Source: Acidimicrobiaceae bacterium (lineage in GTDB: Bacteria; Actinomycetota; Acidimicrobiia; Acidimicrobiales; RAAP-2). Taken from it: a stretch of DNA of 32,566 bases. The position numbers were made by a program, and so were the translations under genes. Position 1 is the first letter of the stretch; each line of letters opens with the position of its first letter. The notes beneath the pieces are model-generated. The model did not search any database. It saw only the letters and a list, made by a program, of their open reading frames with translations, and was not told the DNA's origin. Where the stretch lies: contig PLEI01000075.1 of NCBI GenBank assembly GCA_003136415.1, positions 1 through 32,566 of the forward strand. The letters run 5' to 3'. Of the stretch, positions 18,570-26,851 are shown in pieces.

Positions 18570-18713
18570 CGAGTACGCAGGAGTGGCGCGCAATTCGTCA
18601 AGGAAAGCGACCGCCTCGTCAATCGGCGACGTCACGCCGTCCTGAGAGGCTACGGCGACGCCGAGCGTATTATCTTCAACCGCAACGGCCGCGCGGCCGT
18701 GATGATTTCCTGA
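18570..18713 (+). pseudogene. possible relic of a Phd/YefM-type antitoxin
   Basis: This stretch after the tRNA is open in one plus frame without a clear start, and its last 15 codons read RIIFNRNGRAAVMIS before TGA. Phd/YefM antitoxins carry a strand pattern close to R(V/I)xITRNGRxAAVLIS. The codons end mostly in G or C, as in coding sequence. A 60-residue minus-strand ORF (18537-18719) covers the same bases, so the strand is uncertain. No toxin partner is seen. This rests on one short motif and may be coincidence. Confidence 0.2.
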
Positions 18714-18849
18714 GCGCATGGTTGACTTTTTCTAAGTTAGTTGCAGTTTCAATATTCCAGTTGAGACCGACGCGAGCCTCAACTGGGGCTGGTGGTCACG
18801 CCTGCCATCTCGCACACGTACATTGGTCGCATCACTTGAAAGGTTTTTG
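18714..18849. other. A/T-richer spacer upstream of the Old Yellow Enzyme gene
   Basis: From about 18720 to 18765 the base composition turns A/T-rich compared with the surroundings, and this is where a promoter for the next gene would be expected. TTGACT at 18721-18726 resembles a -35, but no -10 lies at proper spacing. I see no gene, repeat or terminator in the rest. With the possible relic upstream, the whole gap from the tRNA to the next gene is 323 nt. Confidence 0.4.
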
Positions 18850-19923
18850 ATGACACGACTCTTTAGTCCCCTCACGCTTCGCTCCAGCACCTTTACGAAC
18901 CGCGTATGGGTGAGTCCGATGTGCCAGTACTCCGCGGTGGATGGCGTCGTGGGACCGTGGCACTTGGTGCACCTGGGCGGCTTCGCCACCGGCGGAGCCG
19001 GACTGGTCATGGCCGAGGCGTCCGCGGTGACGCCCGAAGGGCGCATCTCCATTGCCTGTCCGGGTCTCTGGAACGAAGTGCAGGTGAACGCGTGGCGAAC
19101 GGTCACCGATTTCATCCACACCCAAGGGACTAAAGCTGGGATCCAGCTCGCTCACGCCGGACGCAAGGGATCGACGATGCGGCCCTGGGACGATCACCTG
19201 ATGGCCACCAAGGCCGAGGGCGGCTGGCAAGCGGTGGCGCCGAGCGCACTCGCCTTCGAGGGGTACGCCGTCCCGCACGCGCTCAGCGTCGAAGAGATCG
19301 ATGCACTCGTCGAGGACTTCGCGAACGCGGCGGACCGTGCCCTGCGCGCGGGTTTTGACCTGGTGGAATTGCATGCGGCCCACGGGTACTTGTTCCACGA
19401 ATTCCTCTCGCCGCTCTCGAACCTTCGTGACGACGAGTACGGCGGCTCACTCGACAACCGGGCGCGGTTACTCCTGCGCGCGGTCGACGCGGTGCGTGCA
19501 CGTATTGGCGAAGAAGTGCCGATGTTCGTGCGAATCTCGGCCAGCGACTACACCTCCTTGGGGTGGGACATCGACGAGTCGGTGGAGTTGTCGAAGATGT
19601 TGCGCGAAGCGGGCGTCGATCTAGTCGACGTTTCTTCGGGCGGCAACGTTGCCAACGCCACGATTCCGATCGGTCCGGGCTATCAAGTGCATTTCGCCCA
19701 GCGAATTCGCGACGAAGCGTCGATTCCGACGGCCGCGGTCGGCCTGATCAACGACGCGGCCCAGGCCGAGCAGATCTTGAGCGACGGATCGGCCGACGCG
19801 GTGTTCTTGGCGCGCGCCTTCCTGCGCAATCCCCGCTGGGCGCTGGGTGCGGCCGAAGCCCTCGGTGAGTTCATCACGTGGCCCAAACAGTTGGAACGCG
19901 CGCGAACGTTGCGGCACCCCTAA
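18850..19923 (+). CDS. NADH:flavin oxidoreductase, YqjM-type Old Yellow Enzyme
   Basis: The 357-residue FMN barrel protein reduces activated C=C bonds, such as those of enones, using NAD(P)H. MCQYSA at 24-29 carries the Cys25 and Tyr28 typical of the YqjM class. QLAHAGRK at 99-106 includes the FMN/substrate His region. HAAHGYLFHEFLSPLSN and RDDEYGGS are class signatures. I start at ATG 18850 because AAAGG lies 6 nt upstream; the frame extends 9 codons further upstream. The physiological substrate cannot be told. The FAD oxidase gene follows after about 80 nt. Confidence 0.93.
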   Translation: MTRLFSPLTLRSSTFTNRVWVSPMCQYSAVDGVVGPWHLVHLGGFATGGAGLVMAEASAVTPEGRISIACPGLWNEVQVNAWRTVTDFIHTQGTKAGIQLAHAGRKGSTMRPWDDHLMATKAEGGWQAVAPSALAFEGYAVPHALSVEEIDALVEDFANAADRALRAGFDLVELHAAHGYLFHEFLSPLSNLRDDEYGGSLDNRARLLLRAVDAVRARIGEEVPMFVRISASDYTSLGWDIDESVELSKMLREAGVDLVDVSSGGNVANATIPIGPGYQVHFAQRIRDEASIPTAAVGLINDAAQAEQILSDGSADAVFLARAFLRNPRWALGAAEALGEFITWPKQLERARTLRHP

Positions 19924-20003
19924 TTTTGCTTGGTGCCTCGGTAGACTCACCGGCAACGACGAAACGGCGCCCCGCGGCACCGTCAATGCGGGAGCGAGAG
20001 AAG

Positions 20004-21440
20004 GTGAACCAGCCGCAGGCTGGCGCTATGGATAAGAAGAACTCCTTTGTTCTGCGCCATTTAAGTGATCTCCAGCCCGACTTGTGGTGGCTGGACTCCG
20101 ATCCCCTCGAGCCCGACTCGCGCTCGTCCCTGATCGGCGACGTGGGCGCGGACCTATGCGTGGTGGGTGCGGGATACACCGGCCTGTGGACAGCGCTACT
20201 CGCCAAGGAACGCAATCCCCATCGCACCGTCGTCGTGGTCGAACAGTACGAGACCGGCGCGGGGGCTTCGGGGCGCAACGGCGGATTCTGCTCCGCGTCG
20301 CTCACCCACGGCTTTGGTAACGGTATTCGCCGTTTTACCGACGAGATGGCGACCATCGAGGAGATGGGACGTCAGAATCTCAACGAGATTGAAGAGACCA
20401 TCCGGCGCTACGGCATCGAGTGTGACTACGAGCGCACGGGTGAATTACGGGTGGCGATCGAGCCCTGGCAATTGCGCGACATGCTCGAAGAGGCTCGTCA
20501 GCGCAACGAGATGGGCGACCACGTGGAAGTGCTGAGCCGTAGCGAAGTGCAAGCACGAATTCACTCCCCCATTTACGAAGGCGCCATCTTCGACCCCGAC
20601 GGCACCGCGCTAGTGGATCCGGCGCGACTCGTGTGGGGCCTCGAACGCGCCTGCCTGTCGCTCGGCGTGTCGATCTACGAGAACTCCAAGGCGCAGCGCC
20701 TCGAAGACGTCGAAGGTGGCGTTCGCGTGCACACTCCTTATGGCGCGGTTACCGCCTCGCGAGTGGCGCTGGCGACGAACGTCTTTCCCTCGCTGGTGCG
20801 CAAGGCTCGCAAGTACGTAGTCCCCGTCTTTGACTATCAACTCGTCACCGAGCCACTCACGGCCGAACAGCGCGAGAGTATCGGTTGGGCCGGGCGCGAA
20901 GGAGTTGCGGACGCCGGCAATCAGTTCCACTACTACCGGCTCACCCAGGACGGCAGCATCCTCTGGGGTGGTTACGACGCCATCTACAACTTCCGCGGCA
21001 AGGTCCAGCGTGACTACGAGTTCAACGCCGAGACCTACGCTACGCTCGCGGGGCACTTCTTGAAGACCTTCCCCCAACTCGCGGGTATCAAGTTCACCCA
21101 CGGCTGGGGTGGGGCGATCGACACCTGCACGAGGTTCTCTCCCTTTTGGGGCACGGCCCAACACGGTCGTGTCGCTTACGTCATGGGCTTTACGGGACTG
21201 GGTGTGGGAGCTACCCGGTTCGGCGCCCAAACGATGCTCGACCTCCTCGACGGCGTGGACTCACCGCGCACCCGTTTGGCAATGGTGCGCCGTAAACCCC
21301 TTCCCTTTCCCCCTGAACCGTTGCGATGGGTCTTCATCCGCATTACGCAGTGGTCGATCCGCCACGCCGACGAGAATCAGGGCCAGCGCAACTTCTGGCT
21401 CAAGCTCCTGGACCGGCTGGGACTGGGCTTCGATTCCTAA
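20004..21440 (+). CDS. FAD-dependent amine/amino-acid oxidase (DadA/GlpO fold)
   Basis: The 478-residue protein has the Rossmann motif CVVGAGYTGLWTALLA from residue 52 and then the flavin-contact GAGASGRNGGFC, common in DadA-like and gamma-glutamylputrescine-oxidase-like enzymes. The end has a typical second FAD loop (MGFTGLGVGATRFGAQ). It probably oxidises an amine or amino acid to the imine, but the substrate cannot be named. The frame is open for 42 more codons upstream. I choose GTG 20004 for its GGGAG about 9 nt ahead; ATG 20028 is possible and would lose 8 residues. It converges with acs, the stops being 6 nt apart. Confidence 0.85.
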   Translation: MNQPQAGAMDKKNSFVLRHLSDLQPDLWWLDSDPLEPDSRSSLIGDVGADLCVVGAGYTGLWTALLAKERNPHRTVVVVEQYETGAGASGRNGGFCSASLTHGFGNGIRRFTDEMATIEEMGRQNLNEIEETIRRYGIECDYERTGELRVAIEPWQLRDMLEEARQRNEMGDHVEVLSRSEVQARIHSPIYEGAIFDPDGTALVDPARLVWGLERACLSLGVSIYENSKAQRLEDVEGGVRVHTPYGAVTASRVALATNVFPSLVRKARKYVVPVFDYQLVTEPLTAEQRESIGWAGREGVADAGNQFHYYRLTQDGSILWGGYDAIYNFRGKVQRDYEFNAETYATLAGHFLKTFPQLAGIKFTHGWGGAIDTCTRFSPFWGTAQHGRVAYVMGFTGLGVGATRFGAQTMLDLLDGVDSPRTRLAMVRRKPLPFPPEPLRWVFIRITQWSIRHADENQGQRNFWLKLLDRLGLGFDS

Positions 21441-21446
21441 GTCCCA

Positions 21447-23417
21447 TTAGTCGTCGCTGGAGGCGTGGGTGTCCATCAGGCCCGTAATCATGTTCACGAC
21501 GGTGGGGTCAGTCAGCGTGGTCACGTCGCCGAGCGAACGATTCTCCGCCACGTCGCGAAGCAGTCGGCGCATGATCTTGCCGCTGCGGGTCTTGGGCAGG
21601 TCCGGCGTCAAGATGATCTCCCGCGGCTTGGCAATGGGGCTGATGGTGCTCGCCACGTGGGCGCGCAGTTCCTCGATGAGGGCGGCGTGGTCCTTCTCGG
21701 CGTCCTCGGCCGAGAGCTTGAGCGTGACGAAAGCGACAATCGCCTGGCCCGTCGTCTCGTCTGAGGCTCCCACGACGGCGGCCTCGGCGACGGCGCGGTG
21801 CCCCACCAGGGCGTGCTCAACTTCCGTGGTCGAGAGGCGGTGGCCCGAAATGTTCATGACGTCGTCCACGCGACCGAGCAACCAGAGGTCGCCCTCCGCG
21901 TCGAGTTTGGCGCCGTCGCCGGCGAAGTACTTGCCGGGAAAGCGGGACCAGTAGGTGTCAAAGAACCGGTCCGGGTCGCCCCAGATGCCGCGTATCATCG
22001 CGGGCCACGGTTGCGTCACGACCAGGTAACCGCCTTCGCCGTGACCCACTGGGTTACCGGCGTCGTCCACGACCGCTGTCGAAATCCCCGGCAACGCGCG
22101 CATTGCGGCTCCCGGCTTGGTCGAGGTGACGCCCGGCAGTGGCGAGCACAGGATCGCGCCGGTTTCGGTCTGCCACCAGGTATCAACGATCGGGCAGCGA
22201 TCCCCGCCGATGTTCTTGCGGTACCACATCCACGCTTCGGGATTGATGGGCTCGCCGACCGTGCCCAGGAGGCGCAGTGAGGTGAGGTCGTACTCCTCGG
22301 GAATCTGGTGGCCCCACTTCATGAGAGTGCGGATCGTCGTGGGCGCGGTGTAGAGGATGGTCGCCTTGTAGCCAGAGATGATCTTCCACCAGCGGTCGCG
22401 CCCGCCCGAGTCGGGCAGGCCCTCGTACAAGATCTGGGTGACACCGTTGATGAGCGGACCGTAGACGATGTAGCTGTGTCCGGTGATCCAGCCAATGTCG
22501 GCGGCGGTCCAGCACACGTCAGTTTCGGGCTTGACGTCAAAGACGTTGTAGTACGTCGTGGCGGCCTGGGTGAGGTAGCCGGCCGTCGTGTGAAAGATGC
22601 CCTTGGGCTTGGCGGTGGTGCCCGAGGTGTACATGATGAACAGCGGTGTCTCGGCGGGAAAGGCCTCGGGCTCGTGCACGTCACTTTGACGCTCGACGAT
22701 GTCGTGCCACCAGTGGTCGCGACCCGGCACCCACTCCACGTCACTTTCGGTGCGCTTGACGACCAACACGGCACTGACGTTGGGACAGGACTTGAGTGCT
22801 TCGTCGACGGCGGCCTTCAGGGGCGACGCGGTGCCCCGGCGGAACGCCCCGTCGGCGGTCACGACGAAACGGCAGTTGGAGTCGAGGATTCGCGATCCCA
22901 GCGCCTCGGCGGAGAAGCCGCCGAAGACCACCGAGTGGATGGCGCCGAGGCGCACGATGGCGAGCATGGCGAAAATGGCCTCAGGAATCATCGGCATGTA
23001 GACCGCGATGCGGTCGCCCTTCGTCACACCGAGTTCGATCAAGGCATTAGCGGTACGACAGACCTGACGGTGCAGTTCGTGATACGTGATGGTGCGCGAT
23101 TCACCTTCGGCGTCGGCCACCCAGTGAAAGGCGACGCGGCCTCCCCGGCCCTCACTCACGTGGACGTCGACGCAGCTCACCGAGGCGTTCAGAGTTCCGT
23201 CGGCGAACCACTTGGCGTTGGGTAGATCCCATTCGAGGGACTTCGTGGGAGTAGTCGTCCAGGTCAGACGGTCGGCTTGCTCGCGCCACCAGGCGACGGG
23301 GTCGGCCCCGGCCTCCTCGTAGATCGAGGGTTGGGCGTTCGCTTGAGCGCTAAACGCGGCACTGGGCGTAAATTCCCGGTCCTCTTCCAGCCACGCTTCG
23401 ATCTTCGCTTCGGGCAT
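21447..23417 (-). CDS. acs: acetyl-CoA synthetase
   Basis: The 656-residue enzyme converts acetate, ATP and CoA to acetyl-CoA through acetyl-AMP. The Acs layout is clear: an N-terminal cap (to about 110), then FGGFSAEAL, the phosphate loop MYTSGTTAKPKG, the DTWWQTETG motif, GRVDDVMNISGHRLSTTEVE, and K614 in LPKTRSGKIMRR. That lysine is acetylated in Acs proteins to switch them off. The length is standard. The start is supported by GGGGGAA just before ATG. The neighbour upstream on the same strand is an acetate transporter, so the two form an acetate-assimilation pair, with a hairpin between them that may lower read-through. Confidence 0.97.
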   Translation of the reverse strand: MPEAKIEAWLEEDREFTPSAAFSAQANAQPSIYEEAGADPVAWWREQADRLTWTTTPTKSLEWDLPNAKWFADGTLNASVSCVDVHVSEGRGGRVAFHWVADAEGESRTITYHELHRQVCRTANALIELGVTKGDRIAVYMPMIPEAIFAMLAIVRLGAIHSVVFGGFSAEALGSRILDSNCRFVVTADGAFRRGTASPLKAAVDEALKSCPNVSAVLVVKRTESDVEWVPGRDHWWHDIVERQSDVHEPEAFPAETPLFIMYTSGTTAKPKGIFHTTAGYLTQAATTYYNVFDVKPETDVCWTAADIGWITGHSYIVYGPLINGVTQILYEGLPDSGGRDRWWKIISGYKATILYTAPTTIRTLMKWGHQIPEEYDLTSLRLLGTVGEPINPEAWMWYRKNIGGDRCPIVDTWWQTETGAILCSPLPGVTSTKPGAAMRALPGISTAVVDDAGNPVGHGEGGYLVVTQPWPAMIRGIWGDPDRFFDTYWSRFPGKYFAGDGAKLDAEGDLWLLGRVDDVMNISGHRLSTTEVEHALVGHRAVAEAAVVGASDETTGQAIVAFVTLKLSAEDAEKDHAALIEELRAHVASTISPIAKPREIILTPDLPKTRSGKIMRRLLRDVAENRSLGDVTTLTDPTVVNMITGLMDTHASSDD

Positions 23418-23487
23418 GTTTCCCCCACTTCGTGCTGAGTTTTAGTCGCGAGCGTCGACGACACCCCACATCTATTTCTACCAAGCT

Positions 23488-23525
23488 GTCACGGCGCCCG
23501 GGTCAGATGACCCGGGCGCCGTGAC
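23488..23525. terminator. strong hairpin between the acetate transporter gene and acs
   Basis: Two perfect 18-nt arms (GTCACGGCGCCCGGGTCA and its complement) are separated by two bases. The hairpin lies 20 nt past the transporter stop and 70 nt before acs. There is no T-run on either side, as often in high-G+C actinobacteria. It could stop or attenuate transcription into acs, or protect the transporter mRNA. GTGAC is repeated three times next to it at 23521-23535. Confidence 0.75.
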
Positions 23526-23545
23526 GTGACGTGACGTTCCTTGAG

Positions 23546-24115
23546 CTAGCTGCGAGGACCCACGGGCAAGAGGACCCTGCCGTGGGTGGCGTTGATCACG
23601 CCGGCCGCCGAGGCGTACCAGGCGGCCGCTGCCGTTGCCAGGCCCGTCCAGCCGCCAATCTTGACGATGTTCGCGTGAGCGCCGAAGGCGCCCCAGTTGC
23701 CCCAGGTCAAGAAGATGAACGTGATGAACAACAGCACGAAGACCGTCAAGACCGCGGTGTTCACCTTCACCGCGGCGATCATCATGTAAGCCGTGAAGAT
23801 CGTCCAACCCAGGAGAAAGACACCCGCCGAGCCGTTGGCTCCGAGGGCCTTTTGAAAGTTCGCCAGAGCGTACAGGGACAGCCAGAACGCCCCGTAGGAC
23901 GTGAAGGCCAAGGCGGCGAAGGTGTTCTTGCGGATGAACTCCATCATTCCCGCGAGCAATTGCGCGATGCCGCCGTAGAAAAACGCTAACGACAGGGCTG
24001 CTGCGACGCCCGCACCGTGCCACAGATTGGCATTCGCGCTACTGAGGCAGAACGTTGTCATTGCAAAACCGGCGAGTCCTAATGGCCCCGGATCCGCGAC
24101 CTTTTCATCGGCCAT
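23546..24115 (-). CDS. satP: acetate/succinate transporter, GPR1/FUN34/YaaH (SatP) family
   Basis: The 189-residue membrane protein shows about six hydrophobic segments and the family signature near the N-terminus, here DPGPLGLAGFAMTTF from residue 8 (usually NPxPLGLxxF). The segment FYGGIAQLLAGMMEF in the second helix and FTSYGAFWLSL are also typical. The family carries acetate and other small acids across the inner membrane as hexameric channels. The ATG has a GGGGGGC run ahead. The adjacent acs would trap the imported acetate as acetyl-CoA. A CRP-like palindrome lies about 100 nt upstream of the start. Confidence 0.93.
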   Translation of the reverse strand: MADEKVADPGPLGLAGFAMTTFCLSSANANLWHGAGVAAALSLAFFYGGIAQLLAGMMEFIRKNTFAALAFTSYGAFWLSLYALANFQKALGANGSAGVFLLGWTIFTAYMMIAAVKVNTAVLTVFVLLFITFIFLTWGNWGAFGAHANIVKIGGWTGLATAAAAWYASAAGVINATHGRVLLPVGPRS

Positions 24116-24217
24116 AATTGCCCCCCAATTTTCTCAAGTCGGGTCAACGCGTTGTGGACCCGAGACCGGCTTAGTTCACACTGGCCCGGAAATCAGTTCA
24201 TTGGGGCCACACTCACT

Positions 24218-24233
24218 TGTGAAATTGTGCACA
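24218..24233. promoter_or_regulatory. CRP/FNR-type binding site upstream of the acetate transporter
   Basis: TGTGA-N6-GCACA matches the CRP consensus TGTGA-N6-TCACA at 9 of 10 positions. It sits inside a longer inverted repeat with arms CACTTGTG (24214-24221) and CACAAGTG (24230-24237). It is about 100 nt before the transporter ATG and between that gene and the end of trpA. Mycobacterial and other actinobacterial CRP proteins use this site, and acetate genes are plausible targets. It could also be a weak hairpin after trpA. Confidence 0.5.
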
Positions 24234-24264
24234 AGTGGGGAGATCCGCCCCTGGTTATCGGTGA

Positions 24265-25035
24265 TCATTCGTCGATAACGGAACGAAAAGTCCGGATGAA
24301 CGCTTCGGTGTCGGCGGGACTGGCGCCCTTCAAAATCGTTTCGACGAGCGCGGAACCGACGATGACGCCGTCAGAGTGCTCGGTCGCCTCGCGGGCTTGC
24401 TGCGGTGACGTGATACCAATTCCCACGTAGGTCGGCACGTCCGATGTTGCGCGCACGGCCTCGACAACTCGAGTGGCGTCTCCCGCGCCCTGGGCGCGGC
24501 CCGTGACCGCCATGCGAGCCGAGGCGTAGCAAAAACCCTGGGTCGCCTGGGCGAGGCGCGCGAATCGGTCCTCGGTAGTGGAGGGCGCCACGAGAAAGAT
24601 GGTGGCGATGTCGGTCTCGTCGCATACCTCGCGCCATTCGTCGGACTCTTCGAGCGTGAGATCGGGCACGATGGCGCCGACGACTCCACCCTGCGCCAGG
24701 AGTCCCGCGGCTCGGCGCAGTCCGTAGTGGTGAAAGAGGTTGTAATACGTCATCGCGATGAGCGGCGCACCAAGGTCACGTGCGCTGAGTTGCGCGCAGA
24801 TGGAATCGAGTGTGGTACCCGCCTCCAGCGAGCGCTCCGCGGCGCGTTGGATGACAATCCCGTCCATCATGGGATCCGAAAAGGGGATGCCGATCTCAAT
24901 TGCGTCGGCACCCCCGAGGACGGCCGCAGCGACGTGTTGGGTCCAGTCGGGGGTGACTCCGGCCATAAAGTACGGCACGAGAGCCTTGCGGCCTGAGTCG
25001 CGCAGCTCGCGCAGGGTGACTTCGAGGCTCTTCAC
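24265..25035 (-). CDS. trpA: tryptophan synthase alpha subunit
   Basis: The 256-residue TIM barrel cleaves indole-3-glycerol phosphate to indole and glyceraldehyde-3-phosphate. The catalytic pair is E47 and D58 in EIGIPFSDPMMDG; the usual sequence there is DPLADGPVIQ, so the substrate loop is slightly unusual. The phosphate-binding GIGITSPQQA and GSALVE loops are present near the C-terminus. It starts with GTG overlapping the trpB stop (GTGA). It is the last gene of the trpCFBA chain. A CRP-like palindrome and about 150 nt separate it from the transporter gene. Confidence 0.95.
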   Translation of the reverse strand: MKSLEVTLRELRDSGRKALVPYFMAGVTPDWTQHVAAAVLGGADAIEIGIPFSDPMMDGIVIQRAAERSLEAGTTLDSICAQLSARDLGAPLIAMTYYNLFHHYGLRRAAGLLAQGGVVGAIVPDLTLEESDEWREVCDETDIATIFLVAPSTTEDRFARLAQATQGFCYASARMAVTGRAQGAGDATRVVEAVRATSDVPTYVGIGITSPQQAREATEHSDGVIVGSALVETILKGASPADTEAFIRTFRSVIDE

Positions 25036-26216
25036 TCGCGACCTCGTAGGATGTCACGCACCTGAGCCACGTCCTTGTCCCCACGTCCGGAGAGGTTGAG
25101 CAGAACGGTGGAACCTCGTGGGATGGCGAGGCCGGCTTCCTGCATGATCCACGCCACGGCGTGCGCCGATTCGAGGGCGGGAATGATGCCTTCGAGTTCG
25201 GACAGGGTTTGCAACGCCACCAACACGTCCTCGTCGCCGATACTCACGTACTCGGCCCGTCCGCTGGCCGCCAGGTAGGCGTGCTCGGGTCCGATACCCG
25301 GGTAGTCGAGGCCCGCGGAGATGGAATGGGCCTCTTCGATCTGACCATGCTCACTCTGGATGAGCATGGATTTCATGCCGTGCAGAATGCCCGGCGATCC
25401 ATTGGTGACGGCGGCCCCCCCGGCTGCTTCGACCCCGACGAGACGAGCACTCGAGTTGGCGAAGCCCGCGAAGATGCCCGCGGCGTTCGATCCGCCACCC
25501 ACGCACGCGACCACCATGTCGGGAACCCCGACACCGCGTAGGCGCAGCTGCTCCTCGGCCTCTTGGCCAATGATGCTTTGGAATTCGCGTACCATCCACG
25601 GAAAGGGGTGCGGTCCCATCACCGAGCCCAAGCAGTAGTGGGTGTCCTGCACGCACGACACCCACTCGCGCATCGCCTCGTTGACGGCATCCTTCAAGGT
25701 CCGCGACCCCGAAGTCACCGCGACCACCTTTGATCCCAGCAGTTCCATGCGAAAAACATTGAGCACTTGGCGTTGGGTGTCGAGTTCGCCCATGAAGACG
25801 GTGCACTCGAGACCCAGGCGCGCGGCCGCAGTCGCGGTCGCGACGCCGTGTTGACCGGCGCCCGTTTCGGCGATGACGCGGGTCTTGCCCATACGCCGGG
25901 TGAGCAGCGTTTGACCGACGACGTTGTTTATCTTGTGTGATCCGGTGTGGGCTAAGTCTTCGCGCTTGGCGAAGACTTCAACGCCGAACAGCTTGGAAAA
26001 ACGACCGAGGTAGGTCACCGGAGTCGGCCGGCCGCCAAACTCCTGGAGCACCGAGCGGTACTCGTCGATGAACACCGGGTCCGACCACGCGTCGATGAAG
26101 GCGGCCTCAAGTTCGAGACAGGCGGGCATGAGGGCTTCGGGGACGAATCGACCGCCGAAGTCGCCGAAGCGACCGGTGGACGACGGGGCGCCCATGTAGA
26201 CGGGGTTTTGGCTCAC
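25032..26216 (-). CDS. trpB: tryptophan synthase beta subunit
   Basis: The 394-residue PLP enzyme condenses indole with serine to form tryptophan and binds TrpA through an indole tunnel. The PLP lysine is K95 in HTGSHKINN. AETGAGQHGVATA is the substrate carboxylate loop, and GGGSNAAGIF binds the cofactor phosphate. The GTG start overlaps the trpF stop (GTGA). A later ATG eight codons in would remove the N-terminal residues, but the overlap favours GTG. The length is usual. Confidence 0.97.
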   Translation of the reverse strand: MSQNPVYMGAPSSTGRFGDFGGRFVPEALMPACLELEAAFIDAWSDPVFIDEYRSVLQEFGGRPTPVTYLGRFSKLFGVEVFAKREDLAHTGSHKINNVVGQTLLTRRMGKTRVIAETGAGQHGVATATAAARLGLECTVFMGELDTQRQVLNVFRMELLGSKVVAVTSGSRTLKDAVNEAMREWVSCVQDTHYCLGSVMGPHPFPWMVREFQSIIGQEAEEQLRLRGVGVPDMVVACVGGGSNAAGIFAGFANSSARLVGVEAAGGAAVTNGSPGILHGMKSMLIQSEHGQIEEAHSISAGLDYPGIGPEHAYLAASGRAEYVSIGDEDVLVALQTLSELEGIIPALESAHAVAWIMQEAGLAIPRGSTVLLNLSGRGDKDVAQVRDILRGRE

Positions 26217-26851
26217 TGCGCACCTTTCTGCGTAAGAGCCGCTCGGGCCCGTGATACGAAACTAGCGACCTTGGCGGGGTCCTTGACGCCGTGGAGAATC
26301 TCGACCCCTGATGCGACGTCGACCCCCCACGGACGTGTCGCGGTGATGACCGCGGCGACGGTCTCGGGGTTGATGCCCCCGGCGACGATCACCGGGACCT
26401 CGAAGTGCAACGACGTCACTTGTTCCCAATCATTGGCGATGCCGCTGCCGGGTTGGGCGCTGTCGACGATGACGGCGACCACGGTCTCGCTCTCTTGCGG
26501 GTTGAGGGAGGGCGCGTGCGCCGTGACGGCGCGGACGACCTTGACGCCACGCAGGGCCAGGGCGTCGAGTAGGTGTTCGCTCGCCGGGTCGTGCAATTGC
26601 ACGACCCGCAGGCCGTCTCGCTCGACGATGCGGACGATCTGGTGATCCTCCTGGTTGCGAAAAACCCCGACACACCAGAGTTGATCGGCGTAGCGCTCCA
26701 CGATGTCGCCAGCGGCGTCTCCGACGACCTGGCGCACGGACGAGGCGTAGATGAGTCCCAACGCGTCAGCTCCCGCGTCGACGACCACGCCCGCGTCCTG
26801 TAGCGACGTCACGCCGCAGATCTTTATCTGCGGCACCAGTTGGTCAGTCAC
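26213..26851 (-). CDS. trpF: phosphoribosylanthranilate isomerase
   Basis: The 212-residue barrel isomerises N-(5'-phosphoribosyl)anthranilate to CdRP. The start KICGVTSLQDA carries the catalytic cysteine C12. VDSAQPGSG holds the catalytic aspartate, and the phosphate site AGGINPETV is clear. Many Actinobacteria use the bifunctional PriA of histidine synthesis for this step and lack trpF, so a separate trpF here is informative about lineage. The GTG start overlaps the trpC stop by 8 nt. Confidence 0.95.
   Translation of the reverse strand: MTDQLVPQIKICGVTSLQDAGVVVDAGADALGLIYASSVRQVVGDAAGDIVERYADQLWCVGVFRNQEDHQIVRIVERDGLRVVQLHDPASEHLLDALALRGVKVVRAVTAHAPSLNPQESETVVAVIVDSAQPGSGIANDWEQVTSLHFEVPVIVAGGINPETVAAVITATRPWGVDVASGVEILHGVKDPAKVASFVSRARAALTQKGAQ

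Noticed and set aside
18437-18622. Minus-strand ORF of 61 residues over the tRNA
   Set aside because: It is simply the translated complement of tRNA-Pro, a common false ORF.
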